A stretch of 64,000 nucleotides of DNA. Origin: Triatoma infestans (taxonomy: Eukaryota; Arthropoda; Insecta; Hemiptera; Reduviidae). The notes below the pieces were generated by a model. The model made no database searches. It worked only from the letters and a program-made list of their open reading frames with translations, and had not been told where the DNA came from. The stretch covers positions 62,001 through 126,000 of the forward strand of contig JAAEAF010004265.1 of NCBI GenBank assembly GCA_011037195.1, written 5' to 3'. A program made the position numbers and the translations under genes. Shown piece by piece: positions 33,118 to 44,905 of this stretch. Every line of letters starts with the position of its first letter. Within the stretch, counting starts at the first letter, position 1.

Positions 33118-35181
33118 CGTGGAATAGCTCTTCTGAATACGCTCCCAAAACGTCTTCGACGTATCTCGTTAAATAGGCTGTCGAATTGGGTTGAAGATAA
33201 ACAAATAATTCCCGAGGAACAAAATGGATTTAGGGCAAAGAGGGGTTGCCAGGACAATCTGATCATTCTTTCTTCCTTGATAGGTGTAAAGCTAATGCGC
33301 AACGAACCGCTGTTTGGCATATTTGTCGATTTGAACCGAGCTTTTGATACCATAAATCATGATTTGCTTTATAGAAAATTACTGAGAATAGGTATAGGGA
33401 CAAAAATGGTTAATATAATTAAAAGTTTGTATGATAAGGTTAAACTTCGAGTATTTACGAATTGGGGGAACACCGACGATGTTAAGGTAACTTCTTCAAG
33501 GGGAGCCTCTCTCTCCTTTACTCTTTAATATTTCTTTAGATATAGCTGATTTTTTTAGGTCCAAGGGAGCTTCTACTGTTAAACTTGATAATGATAACAA
33601 AATCCTTTTACTATGTTACGCAGATGACTTGGTCATTTTTGCAAATTCAATTATGGATGTTAGAGGTAAATTAAGCTTACTTGATGAATACGGCTCCCTC
33701 AATCATCCATGCATTAATACATCTAAAACCGAAGTTATGTTTTTCAAAAAATTTACGTCCGAAAAAATTTATTAAAATGAAGCTAAATAAAATACCCATA
33801 GATAGAGTAAATAACGTCAAGTATTTAGAAATACCCTTTGCCTCAAGAGGCATTTTCTGACTTCAAAATTCTTTATCTCTGAAGATAAAATGACGTCAGG
33901 TGCCGTACGAAATTCTCTTGGTAAATTGCGGGCTGATTGTCATAAACCCAGACTTAAATTACTGGACTCGATAGTAAAATCTACACTATTATATTCATCA
34001 GAAATTTGGACCTGCAGATTCGCTACTGATTTAGAACCTGTTCAACTTCAGTTCTTAAAATATGTCTATAATCTCCCTAAAAACTGCCCTAATGCCTTGA
34101 ATACGGAATTACCTCATTAAAAATACATATAATTAAAGCTATGCTAAATTTGCTTATAAAATTCTCGAAACGCCGTCTAGCAGATTACCCTTGATTCTAT
34201 TTAATCTGCTCTACAAACTAGACAATGATTCTAAAAATTACAATCTTGCTTATAAATGGGTTTCTCAGTTAAAATGTGAGCTTCAAACTATTGGTCATGT
34301 AGACAAGTTTTTATCAAGAGAGCCAATGTATTTTAAAAATGAATTAAATAACATAATTACCAAATTAAGTAATAACTGTTTAAGTAATGTTACAGAATCA
34401 GTTCTTAATTCTAGATATAATTGTGTTTATAGAAATTTAAATAGTCTAGGGATAGGAGAGGATTATCTGAATTTTAATTAATTAAAAAAATAAGAATAAT
34501 AACTCAATTACGTTTGGCCAATTTATCTAAATTTACTTTATACCACAATAATAACAAATATGAATTCGATGACAGTAATATCTGTATTATTTGTAACATG
34601 ATGAAGCCCCGACTCTTTGCTACATTTTCTTTTTTAATGTTCCACCTTACGCCCTTTTAGAGCTAATCTATCAATTGATAGTATGTTGAAAAATCATTAT
34701 ATGATTGTTATCAACAATTAATGACCATTAATTCTACCAAAAATATTGAATGTATATATATTTTTATAAATCAAGCAGTAAGATGCAGAAGTTTCATACT
34801 GAACGAATGGTAGTATTATCATATCACATTATATAATCTAATTGTAATACTCTTAATTTTTTAGTTTTAGAGAAATAAAAATGAAGTAATTATTATTCTT
34901 ACTGTGGCTGCTGATTGGTCATTAATTGGGTATTAATTGGGCAATGGGGCAGAAAGTTTACTTTCAAATTCTGTTTGCTATCGAAGAAACATGTTTTGTT
35001 TATGCTATGTTATTTATTATTTTGTATTATTAGTATAATTTTTAATTTTTTGAATGGATTGTAAGACCTTAATTTTTGTTTAGTCTGTATTATTTCATTT
35101 TTGTAACTAGGCTAACTCTTTGTTTAAAGTACAGTGTACTATGAAACAAATAAATAAAATAAATATATATATATATATAAG

Positions 35182-35493
35182 TTATAGCTCATAACATAAT
35201 TAGTTGTAAGTTGCCGTTATCACTCTGTAGTGCTAGCAATAATGCCAGTGTGCATTACTAAGAAACCCCCTCTTTATTGTATATATAACTAGTCCAGATA
35301 TGAGAGAAGAGAAGAGAATTTAATTTTAATTCTAATTGTATTTTCATAGGGAAAGGGCAGAGAGTTCCCAATTAGTGTGTTAAATTAACGTTAACATTAT
35401 TAGTTGAATATTTAATATTATTAATTATATACAGTGTAATTAAAAGAAATAAAGTTTTTTTAAAAACACATCTATTGACTTTAATAATATAAG
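35182..35493 (+). mobile_element. 5' LTR of an errantivirus-like Ty3/gypsy element
   Basis: The 312-bp repeat is present again at 38717-39028 with three differences (at the 7th base, one T/G and one C/T). It contains a TATA-like 'gtatatataac' (35278-35288) and 'aaataaagt' near its end. The outer boundary could lie up to three bases earlier; an ATAT before (35175-35178) and after (39031-39034) the element may be the 4-bp target duplication usual for this group. Confidence 0.85.
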
Positions 35494-35511
35494 TGGCGCA
35501 GTCGGTAGGAC
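35494..35511 (+). promoter_or_regulatory. Primer binding site, tRNA-Ser type
   Basis: TGGCGCAGTCGGTAGGAC follows the 5' LTR directly. TGGCGCAGTCG is complementary to the 3' end (..CGACTGCGCCA) of insect tRNA-Ser, the primer used by the 17.6/297 branch of errantiviruses. Confidence 0.85.
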
Positions 35512-35855
35512 TTAACTACAAGATCGGGAAAATTGCTGAATACAATTCTCCATTCGTCTCAACGATTAACGATCAAGCGAGCCTTCACATCGTCAAGAGA
35601 ACCCGCAAATACGAGTATGCAGTCCGTCATCCTTATATCAACACTGTGAGTCTCTTTTTAATACTTGATATTGTTTTTAAAATTTATTTTAATACTTATT
35701 GTTACTAACTTTAGCCTATTCAACCAAATTAAGCTCATTGTTGTAAATTGGGAAATATTTTCAAGTTCTTTTTCCATTGATATTAACGCACAAAAATTGA
35801 GGAATTAACAAGAAACTTAAATAACATAACAATCCAAATACCGGAAAAAGCTACA

Positions 35856-36300
35856 ATGGCAACTATCGCGGACATAAAAGCATTCACTGATACCATTCCG
35901 CATTTCAATGGGAATAGAAAACAATTGAGTCATTTCATTAGCAGGGTAGAGGAAATAAATGAATTGATAGAGAGTTGTCAACCCCCAGTCTCATTCCAAA
36001 ATAAAAGATTAACATTCATAAACATAAAAAAAAAATTAGTAGACAAAGCAGCCGAAGCAATCCAAGAATTAAGTTTCAGTAATTGGGGTGAATTAAAGCA
36101 ATTCTTAGTATCAAAATTCGGGAACAAGCAAACGTCAAGCAGCATTTTGCTTGACATAATGTACGCCAAATTTGTTAATAAGAATCCGTCAGATTTTGTT
36201 AACCTAATTACTGAATAATTTCATTCCCATAAACAAAAACTAGCTTTAGAAGAAATACAGAACTCTTCCATTATTGCCGGACAGAATGAGAAACTTGTAT
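35856..36300 (+). pseudogene. Errantivirus-like gag, truncated
   Basis: From the ATG at 35856 the frame is open for 120 codons and contains the gypsy-type matrix/capsid pattern: 'IPHFNGNRKQLSHFISRVEE' near residues 14-33 and later 'NWGELKQFLVSKFG'. A stop lies at 36216-36218, and a gag-like frame continues beyond it (KLALEEIQNSSIIAG) to about 36300, where it is joined to integrase. No zinc knuckle, protease, RT or RNase H follows. The intact protein builds virus-like particles; this one is cut to less than half. Confidence 0.75.
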
Positions 36301-36780
36301 GAAAAATCTTTAGTTAAAGAATTATTATCCATACACAAAATTCAAGTTCATTTTACAAGTTCACAACACCCAGAGTCGAACAGCAGCCCAGTAGAACGAC
36401 TACACTCAACAATAATAGAACACATTTGATTATTTAATAACCAAGATTCAAATGTTGCATATAAAAAAGATTCAATCGGCAATAAAGTTAGGCTTGCAAT
36501 TCCAGCCTGCAATAATACAATCCACTCCATCACTAAATTAAAACCAATAGATATAATTAATGGTCATATCGCGAATGACACCCTATTTGCTATTGACCTT
36601 GAAACCCAAATTCTCAACGATTATATAAATATCCACTAAGAAAAAACAAAGTTAATTTACCAGAAAATAAATGAAATCAATTCTATATCAAAAGAGAAAG
36701 TTATAAATAAAATAAATCAAAAGAGGGAAGAGGCCCCCGATTTCCCACAGGAAATATTTGTAAAAAACAAAGAACAAATA
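36300..36780 (+). pseudogene. Remnant of pol: end of integrase
   Basis: After the junction the frame shows 'FTSSQHPESNSPVERLHSTI' (36350-36410), the conserved block around the third catalytic residue of errantiviral integrase, with the E of 'VER' preserved. A lysine-rich C-terminal part follows, with stops near 36428 and 36639. Protease, RT, RNase H and the first part of integrase are missing, so pol cannot work. The internal deletion lies at about 36290-36315. Confidence 0.7.
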
Positions 36781-36849
36781 CATGAAACAAAATTTAAAAT
36801 CATTAAATAATACTTTAAAAACAGCCGAGATAAATCCTAAGTATCATAA

Positions 36850-38517
36850 CACCCAAGAAAAAATACATTTGTCTAATGTGCAAAAACCAAGAAAATTAAA
36901 CGAAAATTCTAATGATTTTCCGGTCCTTCTACGTCACAAGAGGGACAATAATAAAGGATATCAGCATAAATGCAGGCATTCTACCCATAAAACAAGGTCC
37001 CGCTAAGCTTCAACAAAAAACACATATTTGATACATTGCTACAATCTTACAGACTTATATTCAGAAGTTAACTATTAGAAAATCAGTACACCAAACAGAA
37101 TATTACTATTTATGAAGAGTTAGAAACTTTCTTCAACGTGCTTAACTATACAAAGAACGCTGTATTAGATAAAAGTAACTACATTAAGATTCACTCAAGT
37201 AATAGAAGTAAAAGGGGGATCGTTAATGGGTTCGGAAGTATAATAAAGCCATTACTGGAAATTCGGATAACTCCGACGGTGAAAAATTTGAACAATTAAT
37301 TGAAAATCTAAAAGAAAACGAGCGAAAGATCCAAAATCAACTTAGTAAGCAATATTCTATTAATCAAAATATTATTGATAATTTTAAAGAAGCACTACAA
37401 ACGATAAATTTAATGGCGAGGAATTAGAGTATAGAATCTTAGAACTTAGTAGTGCAATTAATTATAGAACGGATATAAATATTGTAAAAGAGTCCCTTAA
37501 GCAGTTACTAATTTTATACAACTTAATATTAAATACGTTGCAAGATGTAGAAAACTCTATCACTTTCTGCAAATTGAAGTCCCTACATCCAAGCATGCTA
37601 ACCACCCATGACCTCTATCATGAACTTGAAAAAATTTCTCAATGCTATAAGGAACAGAACCTATAGAAATTTAAGTTTATGAGTATTTAATTACAGTACA
37701 ATGTGGAAATTATTTACAGCTTAGATATACCAATAAATTCTAAAGTTAAATATAAAATATTTAAATTATATTCAATTCCCTCAAAATTCGAATCACAATA
37801 TGTTACAGTTATTCCTGAGAATAAATATGTATTAAAAACAGTCGATGGCAGTGTAATAATACCTTTAAATAATAATTGCAAACAGAGGACAAATTTTATC
37901 AATGTTTCGAAAGTGACCTATCCAACCACCACTCAAGATTCGAGAGTGGAATAATCCTACAAGAATCACCATATAACTACAGCTTTGTTAAACGCCACAA
38001 AAAAGAAAACCATATTGAAAAAAAGGAAATAAACCAATATCTGATCATTTTCACACAACCAGACAAAATTTTAATTGTTGAAAAACAAGATTCGGAAACA
38101 AAGACAATACATGGCGTATATCTTATGAAAACTGAAGAAGCCACTATTTATTACAAAGGTAACAAGCTGATTCACCTGTCACCCACGAATGGACACCATC
38201 GCGTACTTCCAACTATCAACTTTAATCTAACCCAACAGAGAACTCCAGAAATGGAAATCTACCTCAAGAAATTCACACTTCAAGACATACCTTTAAGTCC
38301 TGTAAAGGATTTAATAACCGTATAAGAGAAAATACGATAAGTAACAATGACAATTATCTGTGAATAATAATCATACGTTGTATTGTTATTAACATCTTTA
38401 GTATTACTGTTTATCTAATATGCAAATTTAAACCATTTAAAACTAAACTCAGATTAAATAAGCCTAAACCACCTGTAAACAATACTGAAGAAAATCAATT
38501 TACAATTAATATTTAAG
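36850..38517 (+). pseudogene. Errantivirus-like env, broken
   Basis: Pieces in several frames follow the layout of insect errantiviral envelope proteins: a surface part up to a furin-type site RSKR (37204-37215), directly followed by a glycine-rich, fusion-peptide-like start (GIVNGFG), a helical region, a long open stretch at 37876-38325, then a hydrophobic membrane segment (about 38360-38430) and a short basic tail ending near 38517. Frame breaks near 37240, 37420, 37665, 37950 and 38325 make it non-functional. In intact members this protein mediates membrane entry. Confidence 0.7.
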
Positions 38518-38700
38518 TTTTACAGAATTTGTATCCAAATGTATTAGAATTAGTAAATAATAATTATAAGTATAGGGAGGTATTGTACAATTAATTAATC
38601 AGTATATAAGAATAGTAAATAGGAATCATTGCATAAGGAAATTGTAGAGGTAAAATAATTGATTAATTTGTATATTTTATCCTTCCTAGGGGAAGTCGAA

Positions 38701-38716
38701 TTTAAAGGGGAAATAT
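38701..38716 (+). promoter_or_regulatory. Polypurine tract before the 3' LTR
   Basis: The sequence aaaggggaaa (38704-38713) lies directly before the 3' LTR and is the expected plus-strand priming site. Confidence 0.6.
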
Positions 38717-39028
38717 TTATAGGTCATAACATAATTAGTTGTAAGTTGCCGTTATCACTCTGTAGTGCTAGCAATAATGCCAGTGTGCATTACTAAGAAA
38801 CCCCCTCTTTATTGTATATATAACTAGTCCAGATATGAGAGAAGAGAAGAGAATTTAATTTTAATTCTAATTGTATTTTCATAGGGAAAGGGCAGAGAGT
38901 TCCCAATTAGTGTGTTAAATGAACGTTAACATTATTAGTTGAATATTTAATATTATTAATTATATACAGTGTAATTAAAAGAAATAAAGTTTTTTTAAAA
39001 ACATATCTATTGACTTTAATAATATAAG
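38717..39028 (+). mobile_element. 3' LTR of the errantivirus-like element
   Basis: It has the same length as the 5' LTR (312 bp) and differs at three positions, about 99% identity by eye. This is recent compared with the decay of the internal frames. Confidence 0.85.
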
Positions 39029-39200
39029 TTATATAAATAATACTTTTATCTATTTATAAAGTTTATTTTAAATTTATATTTCGTTTATTTTTTTTTATTT
39101 GCTTTATAACCTTTATACAGACCCTGAAAAAGGCAATAAATTTTCCGAAACGTCGGCGAAAATTTGAAAAAAGAGTTTTTTGGGGACCAAAACTCAATAT
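39029..39200 (+). mobile_element. PLE terminal repeat, right arm, second half
   Basis: The sequence resumes the PLE arm broken at 31260: 'acttttatctatttata', 'tttatttgctttataa', the hammerhead-like block, 'gaaaatttgaaaaaagag' and a diverged 'accaaaactcaatatc', all collinear with the reverse complement of 30360-30560. Confidence 0.7.
39121..39157 (+). ncRNA. Hammerhead-ribozyme-like motif 6, mutated core
   Basis: Plus strand: ACC, CTGAAAA (the essential G8 is A), weakened stem II, GAAAC, GTC, GGC. It is the partner of motif 4 in the opposite arm. The core change should abolish cleavage. Confidence 0.55.
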
Positions 39201-39359
39201 CTTTTTTACTATATCAAACACAGCGGTCGTAACGAACATCAAAACATCGTAAATAACTCATTCTGTAATATCACACTTCCAACACTTCACACTTCAACGA
39301 TTTTCTTCAAACATGGAATTCCATCAATACCGCAATATTTACAGTCAAGTGGCACCTTA

Positions 39360-39680
39360 ACGTTTCGGCTCCCTCCGGATCCCCCTAAACTTTCCAGGAA
39401 TAATACAAAATAAAAGTGAAATGCCTCCCTATAAGTGTTATAAATCATAGGCCCCTAGTTATTATATAAAGATTAAAAGAACCGTGGGACTTGTTCGACA
39501 AAATCGCGAAAAACTGAAAAAACAGTAAGTAGCACTTCTTAGTTGACCAAAACTTTGTTTTAGACCGATGGTTTACCTAAGCGGAACATCAAGTTTAAGC
39601 TTCTGGCGATTTTTCTTTTTGAATTATTCGCAAAACATATACACATACTATGTTCACGATTCCTTCTTGAGAAGATTTAA
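39360..39680 (+). repeat. Family F copy
   Basis: 'acaaaataaaagtgaaatg', 'atcgcgaaaaactgaaaaa', 'gcacttcttagttgaccaaa', 'aagcggaacatcaag' and 'cttctggcgatttttc' follow the family order. Confidence 0.6.
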
Positions 39681-40849
39681 ATGAAGCTACAATCAATATA
39701 TTTACATGACTAGAATAAAACTAAATAGCGAAGGAGAAGAGAGAGAGTGTGTGTGAGATTATGGAGCGGAGAAGGGGAGGTGGTCCACTGAGTAGTATGA
39801 ACAGCAGTCCTGATCGCCACTGTTCACTGCTCATGGCCCTCCACCGTAATGAGAGAGTTACTCCCCTCAACAGACCCCTGCTTGCTCTTCCTCCTCCATG
39901 CAGACTGTCTCATAACTGACTTCAATATAAATAATGTTCCGGAAACTGTGTGGCCATTATCATGTTAATCATCCTACTGACTTCTGTTACGCTTCATAAA
40001 CACGAATTATGCTTTGCAACGTATCTCTCTCTCTCCTATTTAACTATTTCTTGATTTTTATCTCTAAACTAATTTAACTTGTTTTAACTAGACAAGAATA
40101 TCTTAATAATCAAATCAATTATTAATTTAACTTCTCTTTTAAAGTAGCAAACAGTTATGCGTTAGTAAGTCTGTAATGACATCATCGCTACATACAGAAG
40201 ACAAGCTGTATAACATTTCCGAACATCTCACATCAATCCCTGTCTGATGCTGATGCTTTGGCCACAAATATGCTCAACTTAATCCAGGAGATAATTGTCT
40301 ATTTAATTACAATTTCCACATCTATACAACTTACAAGGATGCTGTGAACGCTTTGCAATTGATAATATCTACATTAATTAGGTTTTATTATGAACTCTTT
40401 TAAAACAACACTCCGCGATTTTGTTTTGGCAATATTGGCTTGATATCAAGAGCCTATATCATATTATTTGTAATGTTAGTATATTTATTTATCGATAGTA
40501 AAAGTTGATTTATGAGGTTCGATCAAAAAATTAAAAATCTATCATACCTATCTATATCATATTATTTGTAATGTTAGTATACTTATTTATCGATAGTAAA
40601 AGTTTATTTATGAGGCTGTTATATGCAGAAATTAAAAAGCATTTTTCTTTAGTTATTTCTGTTTTAATTATGTTTTTTATTTTGAGAAGTTTATTAATTA
40701 TATCATTTGCACCTTAGATTTAACATAATTTATGAATAAAACCTTGAAAAAAAACTGGAAACTCTGCCGAACGTTGGCACAATATACTCAAGGTGATTAC
40801 ATTGTTGCCCCGAAAACTGCGCCAGTAGCACTGAATAAATCCAAATAAC
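39681..40849. other. Intergenic DNA with a local duplication
   Basis: No gene is recognised. A 63-bp block starting tatatcatattatttgtaat (40455-40517) recurs at 40553-40615 with two substitutions. Near 40745-40790 a stretch ending 'gccgaacgttgg' is a very weak hammerhead-like echo. Confidence 0.5.
40455..40615. repeat. 63-bp direct repeat, two copies
   Basis: Copies at 40455-40517 and 40553-40615 are separated by 35 bp and differ at two bases (tata/tact and gttg/gttt). Origin unknown. Confidence 0.9.
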
Positions 40850-41030
40850 TTCTGTGACGCCGGTTTTGAGAAAAACTGCAGAAAAACAATTCAATAATGT
40901 CGCACTTCCGGTTGATGGATTTCGACTGAAACCTAAGTGTCAGGTAGTACCTAAACGGAATTCAATTCTGAGCTTCCGGCGAATTTTCATTTTCGTGATA
41001 TTTTGTTCACCACACACCCATAAAGGGGCA
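40850..41030 (+). repeat. Family F fragment
   Basis: Contains 'cgcacttccggttgatggat', 'cgactgaaacctaagtgtca', 'acctaaacggaattc' and 'gcgaattttcattttcg'. It is among the best matches to the central family F blocks. Confidence 0.75.
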
Positions 41031-43410
41031 CGGGGAAAAGCAATTTCAAAAGTTCGAGATGCTAGCAATACTTTGTCTAATAGCAATGAGAGAAAGTAAT
41101 GAATTTATAAATTTTAATAATTATTGTACATTTATAGGCATAAACAAGTATAAGTATACGTACGGGTACATACAGCTACCTGTATACGTATGTAATTATT
41201 ATATTTAATTCCAAAAAGTATTCCACGATCATGGATGAGAGCTGCGTCAATGGCAAAGTTGTAATACTCAATAAATTTTTAACATTGTTCGGTGATGAAT
41301 GAGAGAATGCTGCCCGGAGGGTGGTTAGTGCACTGACAAGGTTCTGGACGAGGGCTGGCACAATAGTCTTTCAGATCGCACTGCACTATCCTCCCTACAG
41401 GAATCCAAAAACAAGTTACCACAGTTTTAGGTCATGACCATTATATTGATAAAAATGATCTGTATTTAATGAAAATAATATTTAAATTGGTTAGGCAGTT
41501 ACTCAGGCTTAAGTATAATATATGTAACTCAAGCAGAAGAAACAAATGCACTCAATGTTCCCAGACAAGTCTGTGTGTCAAATATTGTATATTGGCATAT
41601 TAAGATGGTTAAAGGAAAAACAAAATAGACTGGAATGAAGTAATAGATAGGAATATATTAAACGGGAAAAATTGGAAGAATATGTTATATTATCAATAGT
41701 ACTGCTAACAAGGTCACATCCTTTTGCTAGCTGAATATTTCGACTAGTTAGGAAGCAGTACTTTTGATTATTTTTTCCCTTTTTTTTCGAATATTTTTAG
41801 TATTTGTATAATATTATTGAATATGTGGATAGGTCCGCAAAGCTGGATGATATCTGGGATTTTATCCGTCATAGCATGCATAATTATGCTGTTCCTTACA
41901 GCAGAGTAAGGCAATCATCAAGTTCGTGTAGGAAGTTGACTTCAAATTTATATTTCTGTCACGCGATCAGAAATACAAAAACATCATTGCGAATGTACTG
42001 AGCGGCAGGGCCTGTATGCCGATGTATACTGCCAAAGGGTAGGTGGTGAATAAAAAAATAATACTAATGTTAATTCGTTGTATATCGTATATTTATATTT
42101 CTAAAAACAATCTTATATCTCACTGCTCGATCTGGTAAACATTGAGATCCAGCATATCTTCTCACCGTAACTACATTCATGCTAGCCGCAACTAAGCGTT
42201 AAGAAACATTCCAAATCTCAAGAATAATTACTGTAATATGAAAACTTTGTTGCTTTTAATTTCATATCAAATTTTTTTCCTCCAGAGAATTTCAAAAGTG
42301 TATATAGTGGATATTTTTGGTGTATCGAAGAGGAAAGTACCCTGACTGAACACTGGCATATTAACTGAGGAACCAGGTACTGCTAAGACTTTTTAGAATT
42401 GAGTATGCAAGTTGTGTGGTAGCGTAAGAGAAATGACAGACTAAACTGGCAGAGTGGTGAATGTTTTCTTGATGACTTTATATAAGACTGAACTGTAGAC
42501 TCTATTTAAAAGTTATTATATTGGAGACTCCCGCTAGCCGTTATTATATCCTGCTGAGAACTACCCCTACTTCTCCATCCAGATCTCCTGGAGATTAAAG
42601 CATCTTAAAAAAGAATACAACTATAATATCCTCAAGCTTGTGATAGGGAAATGTGTTACGTCTTATGTGATGTGACCGATGACGGATTACTATATGAATT
42701 TTTGAGACATGCTGTTAGCAATCCATTAGACGAATTGCAAAAGATATAACTCATTTCAGATGAAAGCCTTCAAGTTTTAAGTTTGCACCAGAAATATTGT
42801 TTTGAGGTTCCAAGATAACGACTGCAACTTTACACAGTAGATTTCTAAGTTTTCCAAAATTTTCTCAAATGGCTCCAAAATATTCCTAATTTTTTTAAAA
42901 AGTGGTATGCTAAAAATCTATGAATTAAATTTGAGGCAATTTTTAGATAAAGTTCATTTTAGGTGGATTATGGGATTGGCTGACACGTCAGGCTCAACTC
43001 TCAAAAAATAGCACAATCAGCAGCTTGGAGCTCAATTTAGCGGTAGAATGTGTTTTACATCCTAGTCACATTTAGCGTATCCTAAAAGCCTAGATGTGTA
43101 ATCTATGGCTCCCTTGATATTGTATGTCACATTATGGACCACTCTAAACTATTCGTCAGAATTCCAAGTTTGAAAAAATTGGGCTATTTAGATCCGTTAC
43201 AAGTGCAGTTAGAGAACCTGGTGAGAATATTTCACACCAAGTTTGTTTTTAATATGAAGCTGGATTATTGCTTCCACTTACCCTTGAACATTGAGGAAGA
43301 AGCTGGAAGAATCTTTCAATGTTATGAAGAACTTCCAAAGCTACTTGGCTATTGGGGGAGGGGAACTTTTAACAAACAAAAAATTAACGAAATAGAAATG
43401 ATTATCTAAT
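41031..43410. other. Intergenic DNA, possible SINE scrap
   Basis: At 41288-41350 'ttcggtgatgaatgagagaa' ... 'tagtgcactgacaagg' weakly resembles the SINE body (45575-45645). A 91-codon frame at 43134-43409 (start 'MDHSKLFVRIPSLKK') matches no domain that I know. No gene is supported. Confidence 0.35.
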
Positions 43411-43846
43411 TGTAGTGAGGGAGCGTGTGAATGTATTTAGGACAAAAATAAACTTTGGCTTTAATACCGATAATCTGGATTTATTAAACTGTGACGACCC
43501 TAGACAGTGTGGTTGGTTAGTTTTCCGCTCAAGTTACCAGTTAAATTAAAGAATAGTAAAAATGTTATGCATTTAGCGGGGTGTGCGGGAATGAGAGACC
43601 AGGTGGTAAGTCTAGACGCCGAGGACAAGGGGGTTGGAGAGAGAACACAAAGGAGCGATCAGAGAGTGTGAGTGTATATGTGTGATATGTGTTGGAGTGC
43701 ATGTATGAGTGTATGGTGGCACGTGAGCACAAAGCTACAACAATAATTATTATCGTTGGACATTATGAATGGGGAAGTGATTTTGAATAGAACGTGTAGG
43801 GCGGCCACCTGGCCCTGCCCCACCACACATCGTACATTCCCCCTAA
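43411..43846 (-). mobile_element. LTR candidate with polypurine tract, Ty3/gypsy-like
   Basis: On the minus strand a TTAGGGGGAA tract (43846-43837) is directly followed by TGTACGATG, and the segment ends ..CTCACTACA at 43411, giving a TGTA...TACA-bounded 426-bp block with an AATAAA about 60 bases before its end. This is the geometry of a 3' LTR with its polypurine tract. No second LTR or pol sequence is visible to the right, so it is a truncated copy or a coincidence. Confidence 0.45.
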
Positions 43847-44624
43847 CTTTCTGAAAGTATCTCTCCCACTCCTGCAGCATTCCCACTATTATTACTATAG
43901 AGAAAGAATAAATTTATTGTATATTGTTTGAGGGAGCATTTTTACTGTAAGGGGTGTAGAGAAAGAGACGGGAAGTTTCTGGCCAGCCGTTCTACCCCAC
44001 TACCGCCCTCAACGGCCTTTTTTTATATGTGGCGCAACGGTGGGGGCGGTAAAGACCCTTCTCTTGTTTCACAACTTGCATTAAATGCCGGCTCATCTCT
44101 AAACATCAGCTGTGCTGTGGGATTTTTGATCTATTCTGCATTTCCACTTTTACAAATATGACTTAATCTCATATGCATGTCCGTAGTGGATTTGAAAACA
44201 CTAAGGTCTTCGGGTTGAGACCACGCAGGTGGTTTGGAATAAACTTCTTGAAACTTGGCATACATAAAGGTCTATCATTTTTACAAGAAAATGATAAAAG
44301 ATTCAATCAAAATGATTGAACCTTTTCCAAGACAAATAATTTTTGGGATTTCTAGTGGTGGTGCACCTTCAATGCTAAAGTGCCACTTCAGTGCGATTCA
44401 CGGTATTATCACCTGTATGACTAACCGTATGCTAATATTAACAGTGTTCAGTGCTGTTTCAGTAAATTAATATTATTAGCAGAAAATAATAATGATGAAA
44501 TCAATAAATAAATAAATAAATTTAAACTTTTCAGACACTGCAAAGTTTTTATTTTTACAAAATATAATTAATTTTTTTTTTTTTTGCCTGTTGATGGTTA
44601 AAATTAAATGACAAAAGTCCTGAT
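43847..44624. other. Intergenic DNA
   Basis: If the preceding LTR call is right, the first part is LTR-element interior, but no protein similarity is seen. No other feature. Confidence 0.35.
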
Positions 44625-44905
44625 ATATAATATGTATAAAACACTTTATTATACAGTATCGAGCTTTCGTCCTCGGAGCCAGGTCATTTTCAGGATAACA
44701 CAACTAGATTAGAACAACTTAGCAGATTACAGTTTGATGACAGGTTATGTTTCTTACTTGACCATTGTTGGAAAACAAGCGGAGCCTTGATCAATAAATT
44801 CATATATATGGCATTATCTGTTTTAAAATTGATAGATGTTCTGTTTCCGTTGATGTGGATCATTTTCGACACTATATAATAAAGTGTTGTATACATATAA
44901 TAAAA
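44625..44905. repeat. Inverted-repeat element with hammerhead-like remnant
   Basis: The ends 'atatgtataaaacactttattatacagt' (about 44630-44657) and 'actatataataaagtgttgtatacatat' (44871-44898) are reverse complements with few mismatches. Inside the left end the minus strand reads CCTGAAAATGACC...GAGGACGAAAGCTCG (44655-44695), a hammerhead-like layout with a mutated core. It may be another PLE or MITE relic. Confidence 0.55.

Larger units (their letters stand above)
31260..35160 (+). pseudogene. LINE inserted in the PLE arm: endonuclease, RT, zinc motif
   Basis: The reading order is endonuclease ('FDILCFSETWS', 'LLLLGEDFNSRLGD', near 31725; 'STHDHFACIL', near 32020), RT ('LSNWVEDKQIIPEEQNGFRA' near 33180-33240, 'GIFVDLNRAFDTINHD' near 33320, 'LCYADDLVIFANS' with YADD 33617-33628), thumb region (33890-34120) and a C-terminal Cys motif (CIICN near 34585). 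The 3' end is 'tactatgaaacaaataaata' followed by A/T repeats at 35160. Stops near 31797, 32154, 33526 and elsewhere kill it. A 0.2-kb PLE piece is inserted at about 32905-33117. It is a distant relative of the 20-23 kb LINE. Confidence 0.8.

Noticed and set aside
40745..40790. Another hammerhead-like motif (ccttgaaaaaaaactgg...gccgaacgttgg)
   Set aside because: Both core boxes are altered (no CTGANGA, GAAC in place of GAAAC).
43134..43409. A 91-residue protein gene
   Set aside because: No known domain, no upstream or downstream exon signals that I can support, surrounded by repeats.
44030..44050. LTR primer binding site (tggcgcaacggtgggg)
   Set aside because: It is on the plus strand while the nearby LTR candidate reads on the minus strand, and no LTR end precedes it.
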